Source: Rhizobacter sp. (GTDB taxonomy: Bacteria; Pseudomonadota; Gammaproteobacteria; Burkholderiales; Burkholderiaceae_C). From it: a stretch of DNA of 64,000 nucleotides. The notes under the pieces are model-generated. The model saw only the letters and a program-made list of their open reading frames with translations. It was not told where the DNA came from and made no database searches. How positions within the stretch are numbered: position 1 is the stretch's first letter; every line of letters begins with the position of its first letter. The position numbers and the translations under genes were made by a program. The stretch is taken from positions 1 through 64,000 of the forward strand of contig JANXWV010000055.1 of NCBI GenBank assembly GCA_025350965.1. The letters run 5' to 3'. Below, in pieces: positions 42,280 through 51,470 of the stretch.

Positions 42280-43465
42280 GTCGACTTCGCTCCCGGTGCG
42301 GCGCAGCGTGCTGCGTGCACTTCTGGCGGGCGCAATTCTAGGGTGGCTGGCAGGCTGCACCACGCCACCGCCCGCCCCCTCGCCGGTGCCCGCGCCCTTG
42401 CCCGTTCCGTCCAACGGCGCGCCGGTCGCCATCGAGGCGCCTTTGACTGCCACGCCCATCCTGCGCCCCCGCGCGCGCTGGGTGCCGGCGCGTTGGGCCG
42501 ACCTGCCGGGCTGGGAGCAAGACCGCAGCGCCGAGCTGTGGCCAGCCCTGCTGCGCGGTTGCGATCGGCCCGCCCCCGGCTGGGCAGGCGTGTGCGCCGA
42601 GGCCCGCAGCGCCACGCTGCCGTCGTTCAGCGACGAAGCCGCGCGCGCCTGGCTGCAACAGCGCCTGCAGCCCTACCGCGTCGAGGCGCTCGATGGCGCC
42701 GCAGAAGGTCTGATCACCGGCTACTTCGAGCCGCTGGTCGAGGCGTCGCGCCTGCCTCGCAACGAGGCCCGTGTTCCGCTCTACGCGCCCCCCGCCGACC
42801 TGGCCGCGCGCAAGCCCTACTGGACGCGCCAGCAGCTCGACACCCTGCCCGCCGCGCGCACCGCGTTGCAAGGCCGGGCCATCGCCTACGTGGCCGACCC
42901 GCTGGACGCGCTGATCCTGCAGATCCAGGGTTCGGGGCGCCTCAACATCACCGAGCCCGACGGCAGCCGCAAGCTCGTGCGCGTGGCCTTCGCGGCGCAC
43001 AACGACCAGCCCTACAAGTCGGTCGGCCGCTGGCTCATCGAGCAAGGCGAACTGGCACCTGCGCAAGCCTCGTGGCCGGCCATCAAGGCGTGGGCGCGCG
43101 CCAACCCGAAACGCATCAACGAGCTGCTCTGGAGCAACCCGCGTGTCGTGTTCTTCCGCGAAGAGCCGCTGCCCGACGCGCAGCTCGGTCCGAAGGGCGC
43201 GCAGGGCGTGCCGCTGACGCCAGGGCGCAGCATCGCGGTCGACCCGCAGAGCATCCCGTACGGCACGCCGGTGTGGCTGGACGCCTCCGAGCCGCTGACC
43301 AACACGCCACTGCGCCGCTCGGCAATGGCGCAGGACACCGGCAGCGCCATCACCGGCGCGGTGCGGGCCGACTACTTCTGGGGCTGGGGCGCCGACGCTG
43401 AAGCGCAGGCCGGGCGCATGAAGCAGGCGCTGCGCCAGTGGGTGCTGTGGCCGCGGCTGCCGTGA
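42278..43465 (+). CDS. mltA: Membrane-bound lytic murein transglycosylase A
   Basis: A 395-residue lipoprotein that cleaves the glycan backbone of peptidoglycan to 1,6-anhydro products in the periplasm. A signal peptide ends in a lipobox-like GWLAGC (Cys about 27), followed by a Pro-rich linker. The MltA barrel with GLITGYFEPLVEASR and the C-terminal 3D domain (SAMAQDTGSAITGAVRADYFWGWG) carry the catalytic Asp region. The ATG at 42278 is preferred for signal-peptide length; 42269 ATG and 42296 GTG are alternatives. The start overlaps the divergent 38-residue gene. Confidence 0.9.
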   Translation: MSTSLPVRRSVLRALLAGAILGWLAGCTTPPPAPSPVPAPLPVPSNGAPVAIEAPLTATPILRPRARWVPARWADLPGWEQDRSAELWPALLRGCDRPAPGWAGVCAEARSATLPSFSDEAARAWLQQRLQPYRVEALDGAAEGLITGYFEPLVEASRLPRNEARVPLYAPPADLAARKPYWTRQQLDTLPAARTALQGRAIAYVADPLDALILQIQGSGRLNITEPDGSRKLVRVAFAAHNDQPYKSVGRWLIEQGELAPAQASWPAIKAWARANPKRINELLWSNPRVVFFREEPLPDAQLGPKGAQGVPLTPGRSIAVDPQSIPYGTPVWLDASEPLTNTPLRRSAMAQDTGSAITGAVRADYFWGWGADAEAQAGRMKQALRQWVLWPRLP

Positions 43466-43478
43466 GGGGCGCGGCCGG

Positions 43479-43514
43479 CTTGCACCCTCGCTTGCACCCT
43501 CGCTTCCACCCTCG
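43479..43514. repeat. Three 12-bp tandem repeats upstream of an aldehyde dehydrogenase gene
   Basis: CTTGCACCCTCG occurs twice exactly and once with one change (CTTCCACCCTCG) in the 103-base gap after mltA. It has the same unit length as the array at 31363 but unrelated sequence. Confidence 0.85.
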
Positions 43515-43568
43515 TCGCGAGCACCGAGCGGCGGCATACTGGGCTTGGGCCACTTCTGCCGATCCGAC

Positions 43569-45038
43569 ATGAGCTTCCCGACCCCTTTCGAGATCCCGTT
43601 CGACACGTCGCTGCTGCTCATCGGTGGTGAATGGCGCAGCGCCACGACGGGTGCCACGCTGATGCTCGGCAACCCGTCGGACGGGTCCGACCTGGCGCCG
43701 ATTGCGCGGGGTGCTGCGGCCGACATCGATGCCGCCGTGGCCGCCGCGCAGGCCGCGCTCGATGGCCCGTGGGGCCGCTGCACCGCCGCCGAGCGCGGCC
43801 GGGTGCTCGGCACCATGAGCCGCAAGGTGCTCGAGAACGTCGACCTGCTCGCACACCTCGAAGCGCTCGACGTCGGCAAGCCGCTGAAGCAGGGCCGCGC
43901 CGATGCCGTGGCGCTGGCGCGCTACCTCGAGTTCTACGGCGGCGCGGCCGACAAGGTGCATGGCGCGACGCTGCCGTTCCAGGCCGGCTTCACGGCACTC
44001 ACATTGCGCGAACCGCACGGCGTGACCGGCCACATCGTGCCTTGGAACTACCCGATGCAGATCGTCGGCCGAAGCGTTGGCGCGGCCCTCGCGATGGGCA
44101 ACGCCTGCGTGCTCAAGCCCGCCGAGGAAGCCTGCCTCACGGTGCTGGCCTTTGCCCGCATCGCACTCGACTGCGGCCTGCCCGCCGGCGCGCTGAACGT
44201 GGTGACCGGCCTGGGCGAAGAGGCCGGCGCCGCGCTCGCCGCGCACCCGCAGGTGCGCCACATCTCGTTCACCGGCTCGGTGGCGACCGGCGCGCTGGTG
44301 CAGGCGGCGGCCGCGAAGAACGCCGTGCCGGTGACGCTCGAACTCGGCGGCAAGAGCCCGCAGATCGTTTTCGCCGATGCCGACCTCGATGCGGCCCTGC
44401 CGTCGCTCGTGAACGCCGGCATCCAGAACGCCGGGCAAACGTGCTCGGCCGCGTCGCGCGTGCTCGTCGAGCGTGCGGTGTTCGTCGAGGTGCGTGAGCG
44501 CATGGCCGAGCGCTATCGCGCCTTGCGCGTCGGTGCGGCGCTCGGCGACCCCGACATCGGCCCCGTGATCTCGCAGCGCCAGCAGCGCGTCGTCGAGCAC
44601 TATCTGGCGATGGCCCGCGACAGCGGGTTGCGCATCGCGGCGCAAGCCGTTCTCCCGCCCGACTTGCCGGCCGGCGGCCACTACGTTGCGCCAACGCTGT
44701 TCGACGACGTTCCGGCCGACCATGCCCTCGCGCAGCAGGAGATCTTCGGCCCGGTGCAGGTGCTGATCGCGTTCGATGGCGAGGCACAAGCCTTGGCGCT
44801 GGCCAACGGCACCGCCTTCGGCCTGGTGGCCGGCGTGTGGACGCGTGACGGCGCGCGCCAGATGCGCATGGCGCATGCGCTGAAGTGCGGGCAGGTCTTC
44901 GTCAACAACTACGGCGCAGGCGGCGGCGTGGAGCTGCCGTTCGGCGGCGTCAAACTCTCGGGCCACGGGCGCGAGAAAGGCTTCGAGGCGCTGTACGGCT
45001 TCTCGACGCTGAAGACCGTGGCGATGTTCCACGGCTGA
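43569..45038 (+). CDS. NAD(P)-dependent aldehyde dehydrogenase
   Basis: A 489-residue aldehyde dehydrogenase that oxidises an aldehyde to the acid. The catalytic cysteine is in NAGQTCSAASR (about 292) and the general-base Glu in TLELGGKSPQ (about 257). The cofactor site includes VPWNYPM and ISFTGSVATG, and QQEIFGPV is the usual C-terminal motif. The substrate is unknown; similarity is to betaine-aldehyde/gamma-aminobutyraldehyde type enzymes. It opens a cassette with a short-chain dehydrogenase (21 bases later) and a VOC protein, suggesting a small catabolic pathway. Confidence 0.9.
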   Translation: MSFPTPFEIPFDTSLLLIGGEWRSATTGATLMLGNPSDGSDLAPIARGAAADIDAAVAAAQAALDGPWGRCTAAERGRVLGTMSRKVLENVDLLAHLEALDVGKPLKQGRADAVALARYLEFYGGAADKVHGATLPFQAGFTALTLREPHGVTGHIVPWNYPMQIVGRSVGAALAMGNACVLKPAEEACLTVLAFARIALDCGLPAGALNVVTGLGEEAGAALAAHPQVRHISFTGSVATGALVQAAAAKNAVPVTLELGGKSPQIVFADADLDAALPSLVNAGIQNAGQTCSAASRVLVERAVFVEVRERMAERYRALRVGAALGDPDIGPVISQRQQRVVEHYLAMARDSGLRIAAQAVLPPDLPAGGHYVAPTLFDDVPADHALAQQEIFGPVQVLIAFDGEAQALALANGTAFGLVAGVWTRDGARQMRMAHALKCGQVFVNNYGAGGGVELPFGGVKLSGHGREKGFEALYGFSTLKTVAMFHG

Positions 45039-45058
45039 CCCTCGAAGGAATGAACACG

Positions 45059-45811
45059 ATGCACAACAGGCTCGAAGGCAAGGTCGCCGTCATCACCGGC
45101 GCGGGCTCCGGCTTCGGTGAAGGCATGGCGCGCAAGTTCGTTGCCGAGGGCGCGCGCGTGATCGTGGCCGACCGCGATGCCGCCGCCGCCGAACGCGTGG
45201 CCGCCGCACTCGGTTCGAGCGCGCGCAGTGTGCATGCCGACGTGACGATTGCGGCCGATGTGGCCGCCATGCTCGACGCGGCGCAGGCGCAGTTCGGCGG
45301 CCTGCACATCCTGGTCAACAACGCCGGCATCGGCCACGTGCCGCAGCCGCTGGAAGCGTTGAGCGAGGCCGAGTTCGACCGCATCTTCGCGGTCAACGTG
45401 AAAGCGATCTACCTCGCCGCGCGCGCAGTCGTGCCGCGCTTCAAGCTGCAGAAGAGCGGGGTAATCCTGAACATCGCCAGCACCGCCGGCGTGAGCCCGC
45501 GCCCGCGCTTGACTTGGTACAACGCGAGCAAGGGCTGGGTCATCACCGCCACACGCTCGATGGCGGTGGAACTGGCGCCGTTCGGCATCCGCGTCAACGC
45601 GCTGAACCCGGTCGCCGGCGAAACGCCCTTGCTCAAGACCTTCATGGGCGAAGACACGCCCGAGGTGCGCGCGAAGTTCCTCGCTACCATCCCGATCGGC
45701 CGCTTCTCGACGCCCGAAGACCTGGGTAACGCCGCGTGCTTCCTGTGCAGCGACGAAGCCTCGATGATCACCGGCGTGGCCATGGAAGTGGACGGCGGGC
45801 GCTGCATCTGA
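45059..45811 (+). CDS. Short-chain dehydrogenase/reductase
   Basis: A 250-residue SDR oxidoreductase of the 3-oxoacyl-ACP reductase type. It has the cofactor motif TGAGSGFG (about 13-20), NNAG (about 86), a catalytic Ser in NIASTAG and YNASK with the catalytic Tyr and Lys (about 153-157). The C-terminal ITGVAMEVDGG is typical. Two ATGs compete: AGGA touches the first (45050) but is well placed for the second (45059), which is chosen. It is coupled to the upstream aldehyde dehydrogenase, so it likely provides or consumes the aldehyde/alcohol intermediate. Confidence 0.9.
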   Translation: MHNRLEGKVAVITGAGSGFGEGMARKFVAEGARVIVADRDAAAAERVAAALGSSARSVHADVTIAADVAAMLDAAQAQFGGLHILVNNAGIGHVPQPLEALSEAEFDRIFAVNVKAIYLAARAVVPRFKLQKSGVILNIASTAGVSPRPRLTWYNASKGWVITATRSMAVELAPFGIRVNALNPVAGETPLLKTFMGEDTPEVRAKFLATIPIGRFSTPEDLGNAACFLCSDEASMITGVAMEVDGGRCI

Positions 45812-45851
45812 GCACGCCGCCGGGTCGTCACCATCTGAAAGGCGCGTTGCC

Positions 45852-46235
45852 ATGAGTGAGGTCCCGCCTGCCCCGAAGGCCTTGCAGTTCGGGCGCATCG
45901 CGCCAACGGTGGCGGTGCGTGACATCGGCCGCGCACTGGCGTTCTACTGCGATGTGCTGGGCTTCGACAAGTCGTTCGAGAACGGCTCACCGGTCGCCTT
46001 CGTCATTCTGGAACGCGGCGCCGCCGAGCTGCACCTCACGCTGAACCCGGCGCACCACGCTTCTTCGCACAACGTGGCGCACCTGATGGTGAGCGACGCT
46101 CGCGCGCTGCACGCGCACCTGCTGGTGCACGGGGTGCCCATCGTCAGCGCAATCCGCGACGCCGACTACGGCCTGCGCACTTTCGTTCTGGCCGACCCGG
46201 ACGGCAACCGCATCGACGTGGGCGAGGCTTTGTAA
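45852..46235 (+). CDS. VOC (glyoxalase/bleomycin-resistance) family protein
   Basis: A 127-residue VOC-fold protein. PTVAVRDIGRALAFYCDVLGFD at about 19-40 is the first beta-alpha-beta unit and FVLADPDGNRIDVGEAL the closing strand. The family includes glyoxalases, ring-cleaving dioxygenases and drug-binding resistance proteins; metal ligands cannot be assigned with confidence here. It lies 40 bases after the SDR gene and is probably in the same transcript. It converges with glcF. Confidence 0.85.
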   Translation: MSEVPPAPKALQFGRIAPTVAVRDIGRALAFYCDVLGFDKSFENGSPVAFVILERGAAELHLTLNPAHHASSHNVAHLMVSDARALHAHLLVHGVPIVSAIRDADYGLRTFVLADPDGNRIDVGEAL

Positions 46236-46259
46236 GGTCAGCCCTTCTTGGGCCCGGCG

Positions 46260-47495
46260 TCAAACCAACGCCGAGTCCAGCACCTCGACCCAGTGCCGCA
46301 CCGGCAGGTCGGTGCCAGTCTGCAGATGCTGGATGCAGCCGATGTTCGCCGACACGATGACCTGCGCCTCGATCAGCGCCAGGTTCGCGAGCTTGCGGTC
46401 ACGCAGCTGATACGCGAGCTCCGGCTGAAGCACCGAGTACGTGCCGGCCGAGCCGCAGCACAGGTGCGCCTCGTTCATCGCAACGCGCACGTTGAAGCCG
46501 AGCGCATTCAGGTGCTGCTCGACGCCGCCGCGCAGTTGCTGGCCGTGTTGCAAGGTGCAGGGCGGGTGGAAGGCGAGCTGCGTCGCATCGAGCGGCAGCC
46601 GCAGCTTCGGCTTGAGTTTGGGGACGAGGTCGGGCAACAGTTCGCTCAGGTCGCGCGTGAGTTCGCTGATGCGCCGGGCCTTGTCGGCATACAGCGGGTC
46701 GCCCGCCAGCGCGTGGCCGTACTCCTTGACCGTGACGCCGCAGCCCGATGCGTTCATCACAATGGCCTCGATCGCACCGCCGCTGACCTGCGGCCACCAG
46801 GCGTCGACGTTGCGGCGCATGTCTTTCAAGCCGCCGTCGTGATCGTTCAGGTGGGTGCGGATCGCGCCGCAGCAGCCAGCGTCGTCGGCCACCAGGGTCT
46901 GGATGCCGGCGGCGTCGAGCACGCGGGCAGTGGCGCTGTTGATGTTCGGCATCATGGCCGGCTGCACGCAGCCCATCAGCATCAGTACCTTGCGCGGGTG
47001 GTCACGCGTGGGCCACAGGTTCGCGGTGCTCGGCGCGGGTGCGGGCACCTTGTTCTTGAGCGAATGGGGCAGCAGCGGGCGCACCAGTTGCCCGAGCTTC
47101 ATGGCGGGGCCGAAGAGCGGCGACGTGAGCCCTTCCTTGAGGAGCCAGCGCACCGCTTTCTCGGCCGCCGGCCGCTCCACCCGCGCGTCGACCACGCGCC
47201 GGCCGATGTCGACCAGCTTGCCGTATTCCACGCCCGACGGGCAGGTGGTTTCGCAGTTGCGGCAAGTCAGGCAGCGGTCCAGGTGCTGCTGCGTGCTGCG
47301 CGTGACGGGGGCGCCTTCGAGCACCTGCTTCATCAGGTAGATGCGCCCGCGCGGGCCGTCGAGTTCATCACCCAGCAACTGGTAGGTCGGGCAGGTGGCG
47401 GTGCAGAAACCGCAGTGCACGCACCTGCGCAGAATGGCCTCGGCAGCATCGCCATCGGGCGTGCCTTTGAACTCGGGGGCGAGGTTCGTTTGCAT
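46260..47495 (-). CDS. glcF: Glycolate oxidase iron-sulfur subunit
   Basis: A 411-residue electron-transfer subunit of the membrane-associated glycolate oxidase, which oxidises glycolate to glyoxylate. Two 4Fe-4S binding motifs are plain: CVHCGFCTATCPTYQ (about 25-39) and CLTCRNCETTCPSG (about 75-88). Two CCG-domain cysteine clusters (DDAGCCGA and LCCGSAGTYS) follow. Its start codon overlaps the glcE stop by one base, so glcD, glcE and glcF are translated as a coupled set. Confidence 0.95.
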   Translation of the reverse strand: MQTNLAPEFKGTPDGDAAEAILRRCVHCGFCTATCPTYQLLGDELDGPRGRIYLMKQVLEGAPVTRSTQQHLDRCLTCRNCETTCPSGVEYGKLVDIGRRVVDARVERPAAEKAVRWLLKEGLTSPLFGPAMKLGQLVRPLLPHSLKNKVPAPAPSTANLWPTRDHPRKVLMLMGCVQPAMMPNINSATARVLDAAGIQTLVADDAGCCGAIRTHLNDHDGGLKDMRRNVDAWWPQVSGGAIEAIVMNASGCGVTVKEYGHALAGDPLYADKARRISELTRDLSELLPDLVPKLKPKLRLPLDATQLAFHPPCTLQHGQQLRGGVEQHLNALGFNVRVAMNEAHLCCGSAGTYSVLQPELAYQLRDRKLANLALIEAQVIVSANIGCIQHLQTGTDLPVRHWVEVLDSALV

Positions 47496-48607
47496 CAGAG
47501 TCCAGGGTAGAGCCGGCCGGGGTTGAACACGCCCTGCGGGTCGAACGATTTCTTCAGCTCGCGGTGGATGCGGTCGAGCGGCGACTGCAGCGGCGCGAAC
47601 ACGCCCGCCGCCTTGTTCGTGGCACGGAACAGCGTGGCATGGCCACCGGCGCGGGCCGTGGTGTCACGCACCGTTGATGCGGGCTGGTGGCTGCACAGCC
47701 AGCGCTGCGCACCGCCCCATTCGGTCAGCATCTCGCCCTCCAGGGCCAGCGGCTTGGCGGTCTGCGGCACCGACAGGCGCCACAGCGACGCACCCGCTTC
47801 GACGGCGGCTTGCGCGCGCACGAAATAGTCGTCGGCGTGGTCGCGCAAGCCGCTCCAGAACGGGCTCGCATGGGGCTCTTCGACCACCTCGCCACCGATG
47901 CGCATGCGAGCGGCCTGCACCGCCGCGAGGGCACCGCGCAGGCGAACGATCAGGTTGCCGTCCCACCAGGCGCTGGCGTTCAGCGGCAGCGGCTGGCCGC
48001 CCCAGCTGTTGAGCTGCGCCAGCGCGGCGGCCTCGGCCATTTCCATGCGCAAGGTCAGCGTGGCGGGTGCTACCGGCATGACCTTCATCGACACTTCCAG
48101 GATCACGCCGAGCGTGCCCAGCGAGCCGGCCAGCAGGCGCGACACGTCGTAGCCGGCCACGTTCTTCATCACCTGCCCGCCGAAGGTGAGCACCTCGCCG
48201 CGGCCGTTGAGCAGCGTGGCGCCGAGCACGTGGTCGCGCGCGGCACCCACCGCCGCACGTGCCGGGCCGGCGAGGCCGGCAGCGACCATGCCGCCGACGG
48301 TGGTTCCCGCACTGAAATGCGGTGGCTCGAAAGGCAGGCACTGGCCCTTCTCGGCGAGCACCGCTTCGAGCTCGGCAAGCGACGTGCCGCAGCGTGCGGT
48401 CACCACCAGCTCGGTCGGCTCGTAGCTGGAGATGCCTTCGAGAACGCGGGTGTCGAGCACCTCGCCCTGCGGCGGCTCGCCGTAGAAGTCTTTCGTGCCG
48501 CCACCGCGAATGCAGAGCTGTGCGCCGGCTGCAGCGGCCGTCTGCACACGATCGATGAGGAGTTGCAGCGCCGGGTCGTTGGTGATCATTTGCATCACGG
48601 GCTGCAT
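47495..48607 (-). CDS. glcE: Glycolate oxidase FAD-binding subunit GlcE
   Basis: A 370-residue FAD-binding subunit. The PCMH-type fold shows CIRGGGTKDFYG, SAGTTVGGMVAAGLAGPAR, GAARDHVLGATLLNGRGE and KNVAGYDVSRLLAGSLGTLG, all diagnostic of GlcE. It overlaps glcD at the start (TGATG) and glcF at the end by one base each. A nearby ATG at 48595 or 48589 could serve, but 48607 keeps the coupling overlap. Required with GlcD and GlcF for activity in E. coli. Confidence 0.94.
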   Translation of the reverse strand: MQPVMQMITNDPALQLLIDRVQTAAAAGAQLCIRGGGTKDFYGEPPQGEVLDTRVLEGISSYEPTELVVTARCGTSLAELEAVLAEKGQCLPFEPPHFSAGTTVGGMVAAGLAGPARAAVGAARDHVLGATLLNGRGEVLTFGGQVMKNVAGYDVSRLLAGSLGTLGVILEVSMKVMPVAPATLTLRMEMAEAAALAQLNSWGGQPLPLNASAWWDGNLIVRLRGALAAVQAARMRIGGEVVEEPHASPFWSGLRDHADDYFVRAQAAVEAGASLWRLSVPQTAKPLALEGEMLTEWGGAQRWLCSHQPASTVRDTTARAGGHATLFRATNKAAGVFAPLQSPLDRIHRELKKSFDPQGVFNPGRLYPGL

Positions 48608-50121
48608 CAGAACCGCGGAATGTCGGCGAACGGCAGCAGCCCACGCCGGACATGCATCTTGCCGTACTCGGCGCAGCGCGCGAGAGACGGGATCACCTTG
48701 CCGGGGTTGAGCAGCTCTTTCGGGTCGAACGCGCGCTTGACGGCGAACATCTGCTCGCGCTCGCTGGGTGAGAACTGCACGCACATCGCCGACAACTTCT
48801 CGATGCCCACGCCGTGCTCGCCCGACACCGTGCCGCCCATCGCGACGCTCGACTCCAGGATGTCGGCGCCGAACAGCTCGCAGCGGTGCAGCTGGTCGGC
48901 ATCGTTCGCGTCGAACATGATCAGCGGGTGCAGGTTGCCGTCGCCGGCATGGAACACGTTCAGGCAGCGCAGGGCGTACTTCTGTTCCATCTTGGCGATG
49001 GCTGTGAGGATGTCGGCCAGGCGCTTGCGCGGGATGGTCGAGTCCATGCACATGTAGTCGGGGCTCAGGCGCCCGGTGGCTGGGAAGGCGTTCTTGCGCC
49101 CGCTCCAGAACTTGAGGCGCTGCGCCTCGCTGGTGCTGACCTCGATGCGCGTGGCCCCACTGCCGCCGAGCACCGCTTCCATGCGGCTGATCTCCTCGGC
49201 CACCTCTTCGACGGTGCCGTCGCTCTCGCACAGCAGGATGGCCTGCGCGTCCAGGTCGTAGCCGGCATGAACATAGTCTTCCACGGCCGCCGTCATCGGC
49301 TTGTCCATCATCTCCAGGCCCGCCGGAATGATGCCGGCCGCAATGATGTTGGCAACCGCGTCGGCGGCTTTGCGCACGTCGTCGAAGCTGGCCATGATGC
49401 AGCGTGCGAGTTGCGGCTTGGGCACCAGCTTGACCGTCACTTCCGTGGTGACCGCGAGCATGCCTTCGCTGCCAACGAGCACCGTCATCAGGTCGAGGCC
49501 CGCGCAGTCGAGCGCTTCGGAGCCGAACTCGACCGCTTCGCCCGCCACCGTGAAGCCGCGCACGCGCATCACGTTGTGCAGCGTCAGGCCGTACTTCAGG
49601 CAGTGCACGCCGCCGGAGTTCTCGGCCACGTTGCCGCCGATGGTGCAGGCGATCTGGCTGCTCGGGTCGGGCGCGTAGTACAGGCCGTACGGCGCGGCGG
49701 CCTCGCTGATGGCGAGGTTGCGCACACCGGTCTGGACCACGGCGGTGCGCGCGTGCGCGTCGACCTTCAGGATCTTGTTGAACTTGGCCAGGCTCAGCGT
49801 CACGCCCATCGCGTGCGGCAGCGCCCCGCCCGACAGGCCCGTGCCGGCGCCGCGCGCCACCACGGGCACGCTCAGGTGATGGCATTCACGCAGCACCGCC
49901 GACACCTGCGCTTCGGTCTCGGGCAAGGCCACCACGAGCGGGTGCTCGCGGTAGGCGGTGAGGCCATCGCACTCGTAAGGCACGGTGTCTTCAAGGTGCC
50001 AGAGCAGGGCATGCGCAGGCAGCAGCGGCGCAAGGGCTGCCACGACCTCGGCTTGGCGCAGCGAACGCAGCGCTCGCGCGTCGGCCGCAGCGGCAACATC
50101 GACAGGAAGGGGGGCGTTCAT
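48607..50121 (-). CDS. glcD: Glycolate oxidase FAD-linked subunit GlcD
   Basis: A 504-residue flavoprotein of the FAD-linked oxidase (PCMH/vanillyl-alcohol oxidase) family. It has the FAD-contact PVVARGAGTGLSGGALPH and GGNVAENSGGVHCLKYG. The C-terminal catalytic part includes FHAGDGNLHPLIMFD and GEHGVGIEK. Length matches GlcD (about 499). It is the first gene of the minus-strand glcDEF unit. The nearby rpe gene is in line with general photorespiratory/glycolate salvage, though the usual phosphoglycolate phosphatase gene is absent here. Confidence 0.95.
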   Translation of the reverse strand: MNAPLPVDVAAAADARALRSLRQAEVVAALAPLLPAHALLWHLEDTVPYECDGLTAYREHPLVVALPETEAQVSAVLRECHHLSVPVVARGAGTGLSGGALPHAMGVTLSLAKFNKILKVDAHARTAVVQTGVRNLAISEAAAPYGLYYAPDPSSQIACTIGGNVAENSGGVHCLKYGLTLHNVMRVRGFTVAGEAVEFGSEALDCAGLDLMTVLVGSEGMLAVTTEVTVKLVPKPQLARCIMASFDDVRKAADAVANIIAAGIIPAGLEMMDKPMTAAVEDYVHAGYDLDAQAILLCESDGTVEEVAEEISRMEAVLGGSGATRIEVSTSEAQRLKFWSGRKNAFPATGRLSPDYMCMDSTIPRKRLADILTAIAKMEQKYALRCLNVFHAGDGNLHPLIMFDANDADQLHRCELFGADILESSVAMGGTVSGEHGVGIEKLSAMCVQFSPSEREQMFAVKRAFDPKELLNPGKVIPSLARCAEYGKMHVRRGLLPFADIPRF

Positions 50122-50197
50122 TCAGGTTGCCTCTGTGCCAGCCAGACCGGCCGGTGCCGCACTGTAGCGCCGGGCGCGGCTCGCTGCCTGACGCACC

Positions 50198-51454
50198 TCA
50201 AGCTCGGAAAACGGTCAACACGCCGGTATAGCCATAGAGGTTGGCGCGGGCAATTTCACCGGCGGCGAAGAAGCCGACCAGCGGCACATCGCCGAGCGCG
50301 TGTCGCACGATGGCCAGCTCCGCCGAGGCGCCGCCGAAGTGGGCCCCGCCGCGCCCCGCACAGCTCACGTACACAGCACCCGCGATGGCCCCGGAAACAA
50401 CACCCGGCGAAGCCGGCAGGCCCGCGGCGTCGGGCACGCCAGTGCGGTGAGCCACTGCGTCGGCGAGCGGCCAGCTTTCCGGCTCGACTTCTTCGCGCAG
50501 TTCGGCGCAGATGCGCACCAGGTCGCGCCGCGCGGCTTCGACATGGCGGGTGCAGAACGCGAGCTGCATGCCGGTCTCGGCGACTTCGGCGATGGCGATG
50601 CCGCGCCGCCCGGCGTCGAGCCCGATCAGGTTGCGCACCCTTGTTTCGGCGCCGAAGGCGCCGCGCCGAGCTACCTGACCGGCATCGGCCGAACCCGTTG
50701 GAGAGTCAGTGCGTCCCGGCGCATCGACCAGGCCGACCAGGAACTGCCGCAGGCGCGGCAGGGCTGCGCGCGGCTCCGCCCCTTCGACACCGGCGTCGCG
50801 CAGCAGGCAATCGAGCGCGGGCTCGCCGTCGAGCTTGGTGATGACGTTGCGCTCGGCGGCCGTGATGCGGCGCAGCGGCCCCGCCGGCTGGCAACCCTGC
50901 GTGACGCGCGACACCAACCCCACCTCGGCACCGAAGGCCACGCCCGACAAGCCGCCTGACAACACCGAGCCGGCAATGTGCACCGTGCGCGCGGCGCCGG
51001 ACGCGAGGCCGCCGAACAGGTAGCCGGTGGCCGTGCGGGCCGCCATGTCGTGGATCAATTCGGCCAGATCGGTGGCGCCCGGATCGGCGTGCACCTGCGC
51101 CGTGTGCGCGGCAAATGCGCCGAGCGGCCGGACGCCCGAGAACACCCGGTACTGATCGCGCGGCAAGTCCGTGAGCATCAGGCTGATGGCCGCCTCACCG
51201 AAGTATTCGACGCCACTGGCTGCAATGCCCACGCCGCTCGCGCCGACCCAGTCGACACCCGGCCAGCGTTGCTGCAGTTCGCGCAGCAGGCCGTCCGCAT
51301 GCGCAGCCGCTTCGTCGGTCATGTAGACCCAGCCGAGGGTAGGCATTTGCACCTGGCCGGGCTCATGGCGCTGCGCCTCGATTTGCGCTGCGGCCAGCGC
51401 CAGGGCCATGTGCGGGTCGGGGTGGGTGGCGTGGCCGTGCAGGAAGCGGTTCAT
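50198..51454 (-). CDS. FIST domain sensory protein
   Basis: A 418-residue protein with an N-terminal FIST domain (about 15-200; GWVYMTDEA, WVGASGVGIAASG) and a C-terminal FIST_C domain (about 235-410; GFFAAGEIARANLYGYTGVLTVF, the typical ending). FIST proteins are sensory modules thought to bind small ligands such as amino acids. Here the module stands alone without an output domain. The ATG at 51454 is preferred to an upstream frame that runs through phaM. It ends 76 bases before glcD and starts 17 bases after the phaM stop on the same strand. Confidence 0.85.
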   Translation of the reverse strand: MNRFLHGHATHPDPHMALALAAAQIEAQRHEPGQVQMPTLGWVYMTDEAAAHADGLLRELQQRWPGVDWVGASGVGIAASGVEYFGEAAISLMLTDLPRDQYRVFSGVRPLGAFAAHTAQVHADPGATDLAELIHDMAARTATGYLFGGLASGAARTVHIAGSVLSGGLSGVAFGAEVGLVSRVTQGCQPAGPLRRITAAERNVITKLDGEPALDCLLRDAGVEGAEPRAALPRLRQFLVGLVDAPGRTDSPTGSADAGQVARRGAFGAETRVRNLIGLDAGRRGIAIAEVAETGMQLAFCTRHVEAARRDLVRICAELREEVEPESWPLADAVAHRTGVPDAAGLPASPGVVSGAIAGAVYVSCAGRGGAHFGGASAELAIVRHALGDVPLVGFFAAGEIARANLYGYTGVLTVFRA

Positions 51455-51470
51455 GGGCAGTGCGGTGCGT

